From positions 35,234-99,233 of the forward strand of contig DASVQN010000039.1 of NCBI GenBank assembly GCA_036389155.1: DNA of 64,000 nt, written 5' to 3'. The position numbers were made by a program, and so were the translations under genes. Of the stretch, positions 49,702-56,975 are shown one piece after another (positions within the stretch are counted from its first letter, which is position 1; every line of letters begins with the position of its first letter). Below the pieces are notes generated by a model. That model was not told where the DNA came from and searched no databases. It saw only the letters and a program-made list of their open reading frames with translations. This DNA comes from CADCVT01 sp036389155 (GTDB lineage: Bacteria > Actinomycetota > Thermoleophilia > Solirubrobacterales > Solirubrobacteraceae).

Positions 49702-52313
49702 CCCGCGAGCGCCGCGGCGATCGCGTCGCGCGCGGCGTCGAGCGCCTGCGGCAGCTTCGAGGGGTCGCGGCCGCCGGCCTGCGCCATCGTGTCGCGCCCT
49801 CCACCGCCGCCGCCGACGACCTGCGCGGCGGTCTTGACGATGCTCCCCGCCTTCACGCCGCGCGAGACGAGCTCGGGCGAGACCGCGACGATGAGCGCGA
49901 CCCGTCCCTCGTTCGCCGTCCCGAGAACGACGGCGGCGTCGCCGAGCTGGCCCTTGACGCGATCGGCGAGATCCGGGAGCGACTTCGGGTCGGTCGGAGG
50001 GAGCTCGTGCGCGAGCACCTTCGCGCCGTCGACGTCCTGGGCGGCGGCGGTGAGCGTCGAGACGTCGACCGCGGGAGCGCCGGCCGCGGACTTCGACGCC
50101 GCCTTCGCCTTCGCCGCGAGGTCCGTGACCGCGGACGGCACGTCCTCCGGCCGCTTGCGCAGCAGCGCCGCCGCCTCGCGCAGCAGCGCGTCGTGGTGGC
50201 GCAGCAGCCGCACGCCCTCCGGCCCGGTGAGCGCCTCGATCCGCCGCACGTTGGCCGCCGACGACGACTCCCCCACGATCTTCACGAGCCCGATCTCCGC
50301 CGTCGACCGCACGTGCGTTCCGCCGCACAGCTCGCGCGAGAACGACCCGTCGCCGATCTGCACGACGCGCACGATGTCCCCGTACTTCTCCCCGAACAGC
50401 GCCATCGCGCCGAGCCGGCGCGCCTCCTCCAAGGGCATCGTCAGCGCCCGCACCGGCAGCGCCGCGAGCACCTGCTCGTTGACGCGCTCCTCGACCCATT
50501 CCACATCCTCGGCCGACAGCGCCTCGCCGTGCGTGAAGTCGAACCTCAGCTTGTCCGGCCCGACGTACGAGCCCGCCTGCCGCACGTGCGTCCCGAGCCG
50601 CTCGCGCAGCGCGGCGTGGAGCAGGTGCGTCGCGGTGTGGTTGCACTCGGTCGCGTGGCGCACCTCGGAGGACACGCGCGCCACCACGCGCTCGCCGGGC
50701 GCCAGCGACCCGCGCTCGACGTCCACCACGACGGCCTGGTCGTCGCCCAGCCGCAGCACGTCGACGACCCGCGCCGAGCAGTCGCCCGACTCGCAGGTGA
50801 GCACGCCCGAGTCGGCGATCTGCCCGCCGCCTGTCGCGTAGAAGGGCGACTCGGAGAGCTTGACGAGCACCCCGCCGTCCACCGGCGAGACCGCGCCGAC
50901 CGTCGTGTGCTGCTCGAGCGTCTGGTAGCCGACGAAGTCCGTCGCGAACCCGGCCTCGCGCGCGAACGACAGCGCGTGCGTGCGCAGCGAGTCCTTCGCC
51001 CCCGGGCCCGTCCGCGCCTCGGCCGACCGCGAGCGCTGCTGCTCCATCAGCGCCTCGAAGCCCGCCTCGTCGACCCCGAGCCCCCGCTCGGCGACGAGCT
51101 CCAGCGTCAGGTCGATCGGGAACCCGAACGTGTCGTGCAGGCGGAAGGCGTCGTCGGAGGAGATCCCCTCGTCGCCGCGCTCGAGCGCGGTCTCGACGAG
51201 CTCATCGAGCAGCCGCGTCCCCTGCTCGAGCGTGTGGCCGAAGCTCTGCTCCTCGCTGGACAGCCACATCTCGATCTCGTCGGCCCGCTCGACCAGCTCC
51301 GGGTACGCGCGCCCCATCAGCTCGGTCACGACCTCCCGGTAGCGCGGGAGGAACCCCGGCGCCATCCCCAGCCGCCGGCCGTGCAGGATCGCCCGCCGCA
51401 TCACGCGCCGCAGGACGTACCCGCGGCTCTCGTTCGATGGCACCACGCCGTCGCCGATGAGGAACGTCATCGCGCGCGTGTGGTCGGCGAGGATGCGCAG
51501 CGAGCGGTCGTTGACCTCCTCCGTCGCGAGCTCGCGGCCGAGCGCGATGAGCGGCGCGAACTGGTCGGTGTCGAAGATCGTGTCGACGCCCTGCTGGATG
51601 AGCGCCATGCGGTTGAGGCCGAGCCCGGTGTCGATGTTCTGGGCGGGGAGAGGCGTCAGCGTGTTCGGCGGACCCTGTTTGTACTGCATGAAGACCAGGT
51701 TCCAGTACTCCAGGAAGCGCTCGTTCTCGCCGCCGGGCAGGTCGTCCTCGGTGCCCCACTCCGGGCCGCGGTCGAAGTACAGCTCCGAGCACGGGCCGCA
51801 CGGCCCGGTCGGCCCGGCCTGCCAGAAGTTCTCCGACCGCGGGCACAGGACGATCCGCTCGCGCGGCACGCCGACCGACAGCCACGCCTCGATCGCCTCC
51901 TCGTCGGGCCCGAGCCCCAGCTCCTCGTCGCCCTCGAAGACCGTCGCCCAGAGGTCCTTCGGGTCGAACCCGAGCACGTTCAGCGAGAACTCCCACGCGA
52001 ACTCGACGGCGCCCTGCTTGAAGTAGTCGCCCATCGAGAAGTTGCCGAGCATCTCGAAGAACGTCAGGTGCCGGGTCGTCGTCCCGACCACCTCGATGTC
52101 CACCGTGCGGAAGCACTTCTGGCAGGTCGTGAGGCGGTGGTGGGGCGGCTTCTCCTGCCCGAGGAAGTACGGCATGAGCGGGTGCATCCCCGCCGTCGTG
52201 AGCAGCACCGAGGGGTCGAACGTCGCCGGGATCAGCGACGCCGACGGCCGGCGCAGGTGGTCGCGTTCCTCGAAGAAGGAGAGGAACCGCTCGCGGATCT
52301 CGTCCGACGTCAC
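49698..52313 (-). CDS. alaS: alanyl-tRNA synthetase
   Basis: 871 residues, full length. Class II catalytic core at the N terminus (motif 2 region F-F-E-M-L-G-N-F-S-M-G-D-Y-F, motif 3 G-L-G-L-N-R), tRNA-recognition helices, then the editing domain with H-T-A-T-H-L-L and C-G-G-T-H, and a C-terminal domain ending in a glycine-rich G-G-G-G-G-G-R-D-T-M-A-Q-A-G segment. It charges and proofreads tRNA(Ala). The GTG start overlaps the stop of an upstream secreted-protein gene (GTGA, 52310-52313), an odd coupling for a housekeeping enzyme. Confidence 0.97.
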   Translation of the reverse strand: MTSDEIRERFLSFFEERDHLRRPSASLIPATFDPSVLLTTAGMHPLMPYFLGQEKPPHHRLTTCQKCFRTVDIEVVGTTTRHLTFFEMLGNFSMGDYFKQGAVEFAWEFSLNVLGFDPKDLWATVFEGDEELGLGPDEEAIEAWLSVGVPRERIVLCPRSENFWQAGPTGPCGPCSELYFDRGPEWGTEDDLPGGENERFLEYWNLVFMQYKQGPPNTLTPLPAQNIDTGLGLNRMALIQQGVDTIFDTDQFAPLIALGRELATEEVNDRSLRILADHTRAMTFLIGDGVVPSNESRGYVLRRVMRRAILHGRRLGMAPGFLPRYREVVTELMGRAYPELVERADEIEMWLSSEEQSFGHTLEQGTRLLDELVETALERGDEGISSDDAFRLHDTFGFPIDLTLELVAERGLGVDEAGFEALMEQQRSRSAEARTGPGAKDSLRTHALSFAREAGFATDFVGYQTLEQHTTVGAVSPVDGGVLVKLSESPFYATGGGQIADSGVLTCESGDCSARVVDVLRLGDDQAVVVDVERGSLAPGERVVARVSSEVRHATECNHTATHLLHAALRERLGTHVRQAGSYVGPDKLRFDFTHGEALSAEDVEWVEERVNEQVLAALPVRALTMPLEEARRLGAMALFGEKYGDIVRVVQIGDGSFSRELCGGTHVRSTAEIGLVKIVGESSSAANVRRIEALTGPEGVRLLRHHDALLREAAALLRKRPEDVPSAVTDLAAKAKAASKSAAGAPAVDVSTLTAAAQDVDGAKVLAHELPPTDPKSLPDLADRVKGQLGDAAVVLGTANEGRVALIVAVSPELVSRGVKAGSIVKTAAQVVGGGGGGRDTMAQAGGRDPSKLPQALDAARDAIAAALAG

Positions 52314-53164
52314 GAGGCGCTCCAGCGCACCGTCCCGGTCCGGCACGTCCCGGGCGCCGAGCCTCCCTTGTCCTCCATCACGATGCCGATCGTGCCGGAG
52401 GCGCGCCGCCGGGTCGCGCGGCCCTTGAGGTCGTAGTTGAACGTGCGCTGCGTGCCGTCGTCGAGCGTGATCGTGTGGTCGAACTTGTCGCCGAACGCGC
52501 CGCCGCGGATGCGGAAGTTGATGAGCTCGTCGGGGATCTGGATGAAGCCGGGCGGCTCGCACTCGGCGTTCCAACCGATGTTCATGACCTTCACGCTGCG
52601 CGCGCGGGAGGTGAGCGTGACCACGACCGGCAGGTTCTGCGTGGTCTGCCCGGTGAGGATCCGCCCGCGCGCGAACTGCGTGCGGAACGTGTGCTTGGCG
52701 TACGTGCAGGTGTCCTCCGGCGCGCCGCCGCTCGCGTCCTTGCCGACCGTGACCGTCGACCGCACGGTCCCCGTGACCTTCGTGCCGCGGATGCGCCCGG
52801 TGAACTCCGTCTTGATCCCGGCGATGCGGCCCTCGGAGAGGGCCTCGAACGCCGTGCCGCTCGCCGTGAAGGCCCCGCGCGCGCGCTTCCTGACGGTCAG
52901 CGGGTACTCGCCGGGCTGCGGCTCGGTGGCCGGGCCGGCCTTGCGCGTCAGCCGGTGCCCGAACGAGTAGCCCATGCCGGACGTGCACCGGGCGCTGAAC
53001 ATCACGCCGATCCGCTCGACGTTGCCGGTCGCGGTGTTGACGCCGATCACGAACGGCTGCCCGTCGGAGGTCGTGCCGCCGTAGGACCGGACCGCGGCCG
53101 AGGCCGCTCCCGGCAGGACGGCGGGAACGAGGACGGCGAGGAGGAGGAGACGACGGCGGTTCAT
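52310..53164 (-). CDS. secreted protein of unknown function
   Basis: 284 residues. Clear signal peptide MNRRRLLLLAVLVPAVLPGAASA, followed by a beta-rich domain with four Cys (near 60, 153, 203 and 275) and repeated strand pattern G-R-I-R-G-T-K-V-T-G-T-V. No family recognised. Its stop is overlapped by the alaS GTG, so alaS translation may depend on it. It lies 13 bases downstream of mnmA on the same strand. Confidence 0.75.
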   Translation of the reverse strand: MNRRRLLLLAVLVPAVLPGAASAAVRSYGGTTSDGQPFVIGVNTATGNVERIGVMFSARCTSGMGYSFGHRLTRKAGPATEPQPGEYPLTVRKRARGAFTASGTAFEALSEGRIAGIKTEFTGRIRGTKVTGTVRSTVTVGKDASGGAPEDTCTYAKHTFRTQFARGRILTGQTTQNLPVVVTLTSRARSVKVMNIGWNAECEPPGFIQIPDELINFRIRGGAFGDKFDHTITLDDGTQRTFNYDLKGRATRRRASGTIGIVMEDKGGSAPGTCRTGTVRWSAS

Positions 53165-53177
53165 GCGCGGGATCCTC

Positions 53178-54584
53178 TCAGACGATGGTCGCGACGCCGA
53201 CCACGGCGTCGTCGTCAGCGAAGAACACCGCTGTCTGCCCCGGAGCTGCGGCGTCGAAGGGCTCGAGCAGCTCGACCTCGCCGCCGGCGAGGCGGCACGG
53301 GACGGCGCGGGAGCGGTAGCGGAGCTTCACGCGGGCGACCGCCGCCTCGTCGCGGTGCAGGCGCACGCCGCGGACGGCGACGCGCCGCTGCGCGAGGGCC
53401 TCCCGCGGGCCGACGGTGACCGTGTTCGCGCGCGGGTCGGTGGCCAGGACGTAGAGCGGGTCGCCGGTGCCGCCGCCGACGCCCAGGCCCCTGCGCTGGC
53501 CGACGGTGAAGTGGTGGTGGCCGCGGTGGCGGCCGAGCGAGCGCCCGCCGCGGTCGACGATGTCGCCCGGCCGGTCGCGGATGCCGCCGTGGCGCGCGAG
53601 GAAGGCCGCGCGGCCGGTGCCGGCCAGGAAGCAGAGGTCCTGCGAGTCGGGCTTGTGCGCGACGGAGATGCCGGCCTCGGCGGCAAGCGCGCGGACCTCC
53701 GGCTTGCGCAGCTCGCCGAGGGGGAAGCGCATCCGCGCGAGGGACTCGCGGCGCAGGCCCGCGAGCATGTACGTCTGGTCCTTCGCCTCGTCGACGGCGG
53801 GGCGCAGGAGCCCGTCGTCGCCCACGCGCGCGTAGTGGCCCGTCGCCAGCGCGTCGGCGCCGAGGCGGTCGGCGAGCTCGAGCATCGCGTCGAGGCGGAC
53901 GTGGCCGTTGCAACGGATGCACGGGTTCGGGGTCAGCCCGGCCGCGTGGTCGGCCAGGTAGGGCTCGACGACGCCGGCGCGGAACGGCTCGCGCAGGTCG
54001 AGGGTGAGGTGCGGGAGGCCGAGCCGGTGCGCGACGCCCCGCGCCGCCCGGACGGCGCTGGCCGAGCAGCAGCTGCGCTCGGCGTCGTTGTCGGCGTCGC
54101 GCCAGAGCTCGAGCGTGACCGCGACGACCTCGGCGCCGGAGCGAGCGCAGAGGAGGGCCGCGACGGCGGAGTCCACGCCTCCGGACATCGCGACGAGGAC
54201 GCGCCCGCGCGACGTCGCCGTCGCTTCGCTCGCGACCGCCTTTCCCAGCGCGACGTGCAGGGCGTCGGCGGCGAGGTCGGCGGCGTGGAGCTTGCCGGGG
54301 CTGAGGCCGCCGAGCTCCGCGGCGACGTCCGAGGGCGCGAGCCGCGCCGCGTCGAGGATCGGCGCCCCCTCCACGAGCTCGACGACCGCGCTCGCCGCCG
54401 CGACGATCGCGCCGCACCCGCTCGCCTCGAACCCCGCCTCGGCCACCCGCTCGCCCTCGACGCGCAGCGCGATCCGCACGAGGTCCCCGCACGCGGCGCC
54501 GCCGGCCACGCCGTCGTGCGCGCCGGCCGGCTCGAAGCCGCGCCGCCGCGGGTGCCGCAGGTGGTCCTCGAAGCGCTCGTCCAC
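53178..54584 (-). CDS. mnmA: fusion of a NifU/IscU-like scaffold domain with tRNA 2-thiouridylase MnmA
   Basis: 468 residues. Residues 1-115 are a NifU_N/IscU domain: A-A-C-G-D (C32), S-G-C-G-A (C57) and S-P-G-K-L-H-A-A-D-L-A-A-D-A, where the third ligand Cys of IscU is Ala (101). Residues 126-468 are MnmA: P-loop M-S-G-G-V-D-S-A, a C-C pair near 172, N-P-C-I-R-C-N (C222, C225), K-D-Q-T-Y, D-S-Q-D-L-C-F-L (C318) and the C-terminal beta barrel. MnmA makes s2U34 in tRNA for Glu, Gln and Lys. A scaffold domain on the enzyme suggests in-cis delivery of an iron-sulfur cluster or sulfur. No cysteine desulfurase is adjacent. Confidence 0.93.
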   Translation of the reverse strand: MDERFEDHLRHPRRRGFEPAGAHDGVAGGAACGDLVRIALRVEGERVAEAGFEASGCGAIVAAASAVVELVEGAPILDAARLAPSDVAAELGGLSPGKLHAADLAADALHVALGKAVASEATATSRGRVLVAMSGGVDSAVAALLCARSGAEVVAVTLELWRDADNDAERSCCSASAVRAARGVAHRLGLPHLTLDLREPFRAGVVEPYLADHAAGLTPNPCIRCNGHVRLDAMLELADRLGADALATGHYARVGDDGLLRPAVDEAKDQTYMLAGLRRESLARMRFPLGELRKPEVRALAAEAGISVAHKPDSQDLCFLAGTGRAAFLARHGGIRDRPGDIVDRGGRSLGRHRGHHHFTVGQRRGLGVGGGTGDPLYVLATDPRANTVTVGPREALAQRRVAVRGVRLHRDEAAVARVKLRYRSRAVPCRLAGGEVELLEPFDAAAPGQTAVFFADDDAVVGVATIV

Positions 54585-54658
54585 GGGGGACGAGTCTAGG
54601 TCGCCGCTTTGCGGCTAGGGCGAGTTCGGGCGCTGCGCGCGGCGAACATCGCGCGGAG

Positions 54659-56206
54659 CTACCCCAGGTCGACGAAGCGCGGCAGCGTGAACGTCTCGAA
54701 CGTCTTGCCGCTCTTGCCGCGCGCGCTCGCGCGAACGCGCGTCGCGAAGCGGTACGTCGCCGCCAGCTGGCTCGGCGGCCCGGCGATCGTCGTCCGGAAC
54801 CGACCGGTCGACGACGGCCGGATGCGCTTGACGACCTGCCACTTGCTGCACGAGATCCGCCGGCGCACCTCGATCTTGCGGACCGGGCGCCCGAGCGGCG
54901 GCACGACGCGGCCGGCGATCGTCACGCGCCGCCCCGAGGCCCGCACGCTGAACACCTGCATCCGCCGCACGAGCTTCAGGCGCAGCGACCGCTCGCGACC
55001 GAGCCGCGCGTAGTAGCGCGCCCGGTTCGTCGCGCGTATCCGTCTCGGCGGCATGGCCGCGGTCGTCTTGAACGAGCCGTCCTTGCGCACCTTCACCCGC
55101 GCGACGCGCTTCCCGGTGCCGACGAAGACGATGTCGACCGTCCGCCCGATGTAGCGCTTGTCCGCGTAGCCGAGCAGCCGCACGCGCCGCCCGGGGATGA
55201 CGTCGGCCAGCACGAGCCGACGCGTCGTGCACTGCAGCGCGGACTCCGCGGCGCTGGCCGGCGCTTCGTCGGTGCAGGAGACGCCGTCGGCGCCGACCGT
55301 CGCCTCGCCGATGACGAGGTCGGCCAGCGTCTGCCCGAGCAGCGACACCTGCACCTGCAGCGCCCGCTGGGTCAGCCTGCCGCCCTCGCGGATCTGCTGC
55401 GACGGCGTCACCTTGACCGTGGCGAGCGTCGCGGGGATCGGGATGTCGGGGAGGGCGTCGAGCGCGGCCTGCAGCTGCGCCTTGAGGATCGGGTCGAGCG
55501 TGATGCCTGCGGGCAGCGGGATGTCGGAGGGGTTCGCCTTCGACGGGTCGATGTTCTGGCTGTCGACGATCGACACCGTCTTCTCGACGGCCGCGTTGAT
55601 CGGCAGCTCCTGCCCCAGGACGGTCAGGCTCGCGACCCGCGACTCGCCGGTCAGCTGCACGGCGCCGTCGGTGCACTGCCCGTTCGCGTAGGCGATGAGG
55701 CTCTGCAGGCGGACGATGTCGACGTTCGGGAGCTTGCCGTTCGGCAGCAGCGCGGCGACGGCCGGCTTGAGGTCGATCGAGCCGACGCCGGGGATAACGA
55801 CGGCCGGGATCGAGCTGATGTCGGGCAGCGGGATGGCCAGCGGCAGATCGGGCAGCGCCCGAACGCGCAGGTCCGCGATCCCGCCGAGGGCGCTCACCTG
55901 CTGCTTGCCGGCGGGCTGGTCGGGGTTGGTGATCGCGGTCTCGGCGCCCAGCGCCGTCACCGCGAGCGGCAGCGGGAGCCCGGCGGTCAGGCCGGCGAGG
56001 CCCGCGCGGGCCGCCTTGCACGCCGGCTGCCCCTTGTTCGCGGTCAGCGGCTCGACCGTGACCTGGCCGAGGACCGTCCCCCGCACCGCGCTGCCCTCGC
56101 ACGTCCAGCCCGCGGCGGCGGCGCCGGAGGGCACCGCGGTCAGGGTGACGAGCGCGAGGAGGGCAGCGAGGACGAACCGTGCGGGGCGGGGCATCGGCAT
56201 GGACAT
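54659..56206 (-). CDS. large secreted protein of unknown function
   Basis: 515 residues. Signal peptide within the first 35 residues (core F-V-L-A-A-L-L-A-L-V-T-L, then A-A-A-A), followed by a long region of short hydrophobic repeats with many Pro and Leu (L-P-L-A-I-P-L-P-D-I), several Cys, and a basic C-terminal half with K/R-rich strands (R-V-R-L-L-G-Y, V-T-I-A-G-R-V-V-P-P). No enzyme motif. ATG 56206 or 56200 are equivalent starts. The composition of the C-terminal half resembles other secreted proteins of this window. Confidence 0.78.
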   Translation of the reverse strand: MSMPMPRPARFVLAALLALVTLTAVPSGAAAAGWTCEGSAVRGTVLGQVTVEPLTANKGQPACKAARAGLAGLTAGLPLPLAVTALGAETAITNPDQPAGKQQVSALGGIADLRVRALPDLPLAIPLPDISSIPAVVIPGVGSIDLKPAVAALLPNGKLPNVDIVRLQSLIAYANGQCTDGAVQLTGESRVASLTVLGQELPINAAVEKTVSIVDSQNIDPSKANPSDIPLPAGITLDPILKAQLQAALDALPDIPIPATLATVKVTPSQQIREGGRLTQRALQVQVSLLGQTLADLVIGEATVGADGVSCTDEAPASAAESALQCTTRRLVLADVIPGRRVRLLGYADKRYIGRTVDIVFVGTGKRVARVKVRKDGSFKTTAAMPPRRIRATNRARYYARLGRERSLRLKLVRRMQVFSVRASGRRVTIAGRVVPPLGRPVRKIEVRRRISCSKWQVVKRIRPSSTGRFRTTIAGPPSQLAATYRFATRVRASARGKSGKTFETFTLPRFVDLG

Positions 56207-56259
56207 GATGCCATTTTCGCTCGCGAGCCTGGCCGTTCGTCCGAGGCTGGCGCGCATGC

Positions 56260-56286
56260 TCAACTTCGGGGTGCTGCGACCGACCA
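56260..56286 (+). promoter_or_regulatory. sigma-28-like promoter of the thioredoxin-like protein gene
   Basis: TCAA (56260-56263), 15 bases, ACCGACCA (56279-56286), then 8 bases to GTG 56295, the same gap as for the minor-prepilin gene. It implies that ATG 56256 and 56286 are not the start. Confidence 0.5.
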
Positions 56287-56294
56287 TGCAGTCT

Positions 56295-56975
56295 GTGAGC
56301 CAGGTCTCGCTCCCCATGCGCATCGCCCTCGCGGCGACGCTCGCCTTCCTCGCCATCTGGCTGGTCGCTCTGCGGCCGAAGCCCCCGGCCGCCGACCCGA
56401 CGCCGGCGCCCACGCCCACGCCCGCGACGCCACAGGCCGCCCAGAGCGCTCCCGGCCGGGCCGCCGGCGCCGCGAACCGCGCCGTCGGGCAGTCGCAGCA
56501 GTCCGCCGCCACGCACGAGGGCGCGGCCAACGCCGTCGGCGCCCCGTCCGCGAGGAAGGCCGAGACCCCCGCGACTGACGGCAAGACGGCCGGCGCCCAG
56601 GCCGCCAAGCCCGGCGCCCCCGTCGACCTCGACGCCGCCGGCCCCGACGTCTCCAAGGCCGCCCGCGTCGTGCTCGGCGACCTCGCGCACGGCAAGGTCG
56701 TCGTCCTCCTCTTCTGGGACCGCCGCCTGTCCGACGACCGCGCGGTCCACGGCGCCGTCCAGGGCCTGCGCCGCCGCGGCGGCAAGGTCGCCGTCCACGT
56801 CGCCCCGATCGCGCACCTCGCGCGCTACGAGCCGATCACCCGCGGCGTCCCCGTCGTCACCTCCCCGACCGTCCTCATCATCGACCGCGCCGGCCACGGC
56901 CGCGCCGTCGGCGGCCTCACCGTCCCCAGCGAGCTCGAGGAGCTCGTCGGGAAGGCGCTGAAGGTCAAGCCCTAA
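56295..56975 (+). CDS. membrane-anchored protein with thioredoxin-like domain lacking CxxC
   Basis: 226 residues from GTG 56295; ATG 56316 is the alternative. N-terminal membrane anchor (R-I-A-L-A-A-T-L-A-F-L-A-I-W-L-V-A-L), a Pro/Ala/Thr/Gln-rich linker of about 90 residues, then a small alpha/beta domain: V-V-V-L-L-F-W-D-R-R, V-A-V-H-V-A-P, a Y-E-P-I-T-R-G-V-P-V-V-T-S-P-T-V-L-I-I-D segment with the cis-Pro expected of thioredoxin folds and an R-A-V-G-G-L-T end. The active-site CxxC is replaced by D-R-R-L, so it is not a redox enzyme. Role unknown; regulation suggests a pilus link. The TAA stop overlaps the aspS stop. Confidence 0.75.
   Translation: MSQVSLPMRIALAATLAFLAIWLVALRPKPPAADPTPAPTPTPATPQAAQSAPGRAAGAANRAVGQSQQSAATHEGAANAVGAPSARKAETPATDGKTAGAQAAKPGAPVDLDAAGPDVSKAARVVLGDLAHGKVVVLLFWDRRLSDDRAVHGAVQGLRRRGGKVAVHVAPIAHLARYEPITRGVPVVTSPTVLIIDRAGHGRAVGGLTVPSELEELVGKALKVKP

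Noticed and set aside
54603..54615. GCCGC-TTT-GCGGC hairpin between mnmA and the upstream secreted gene
   Set aside because: Five base pairs with a three-base loop is too weak and too expected in this composition to call a terminator.
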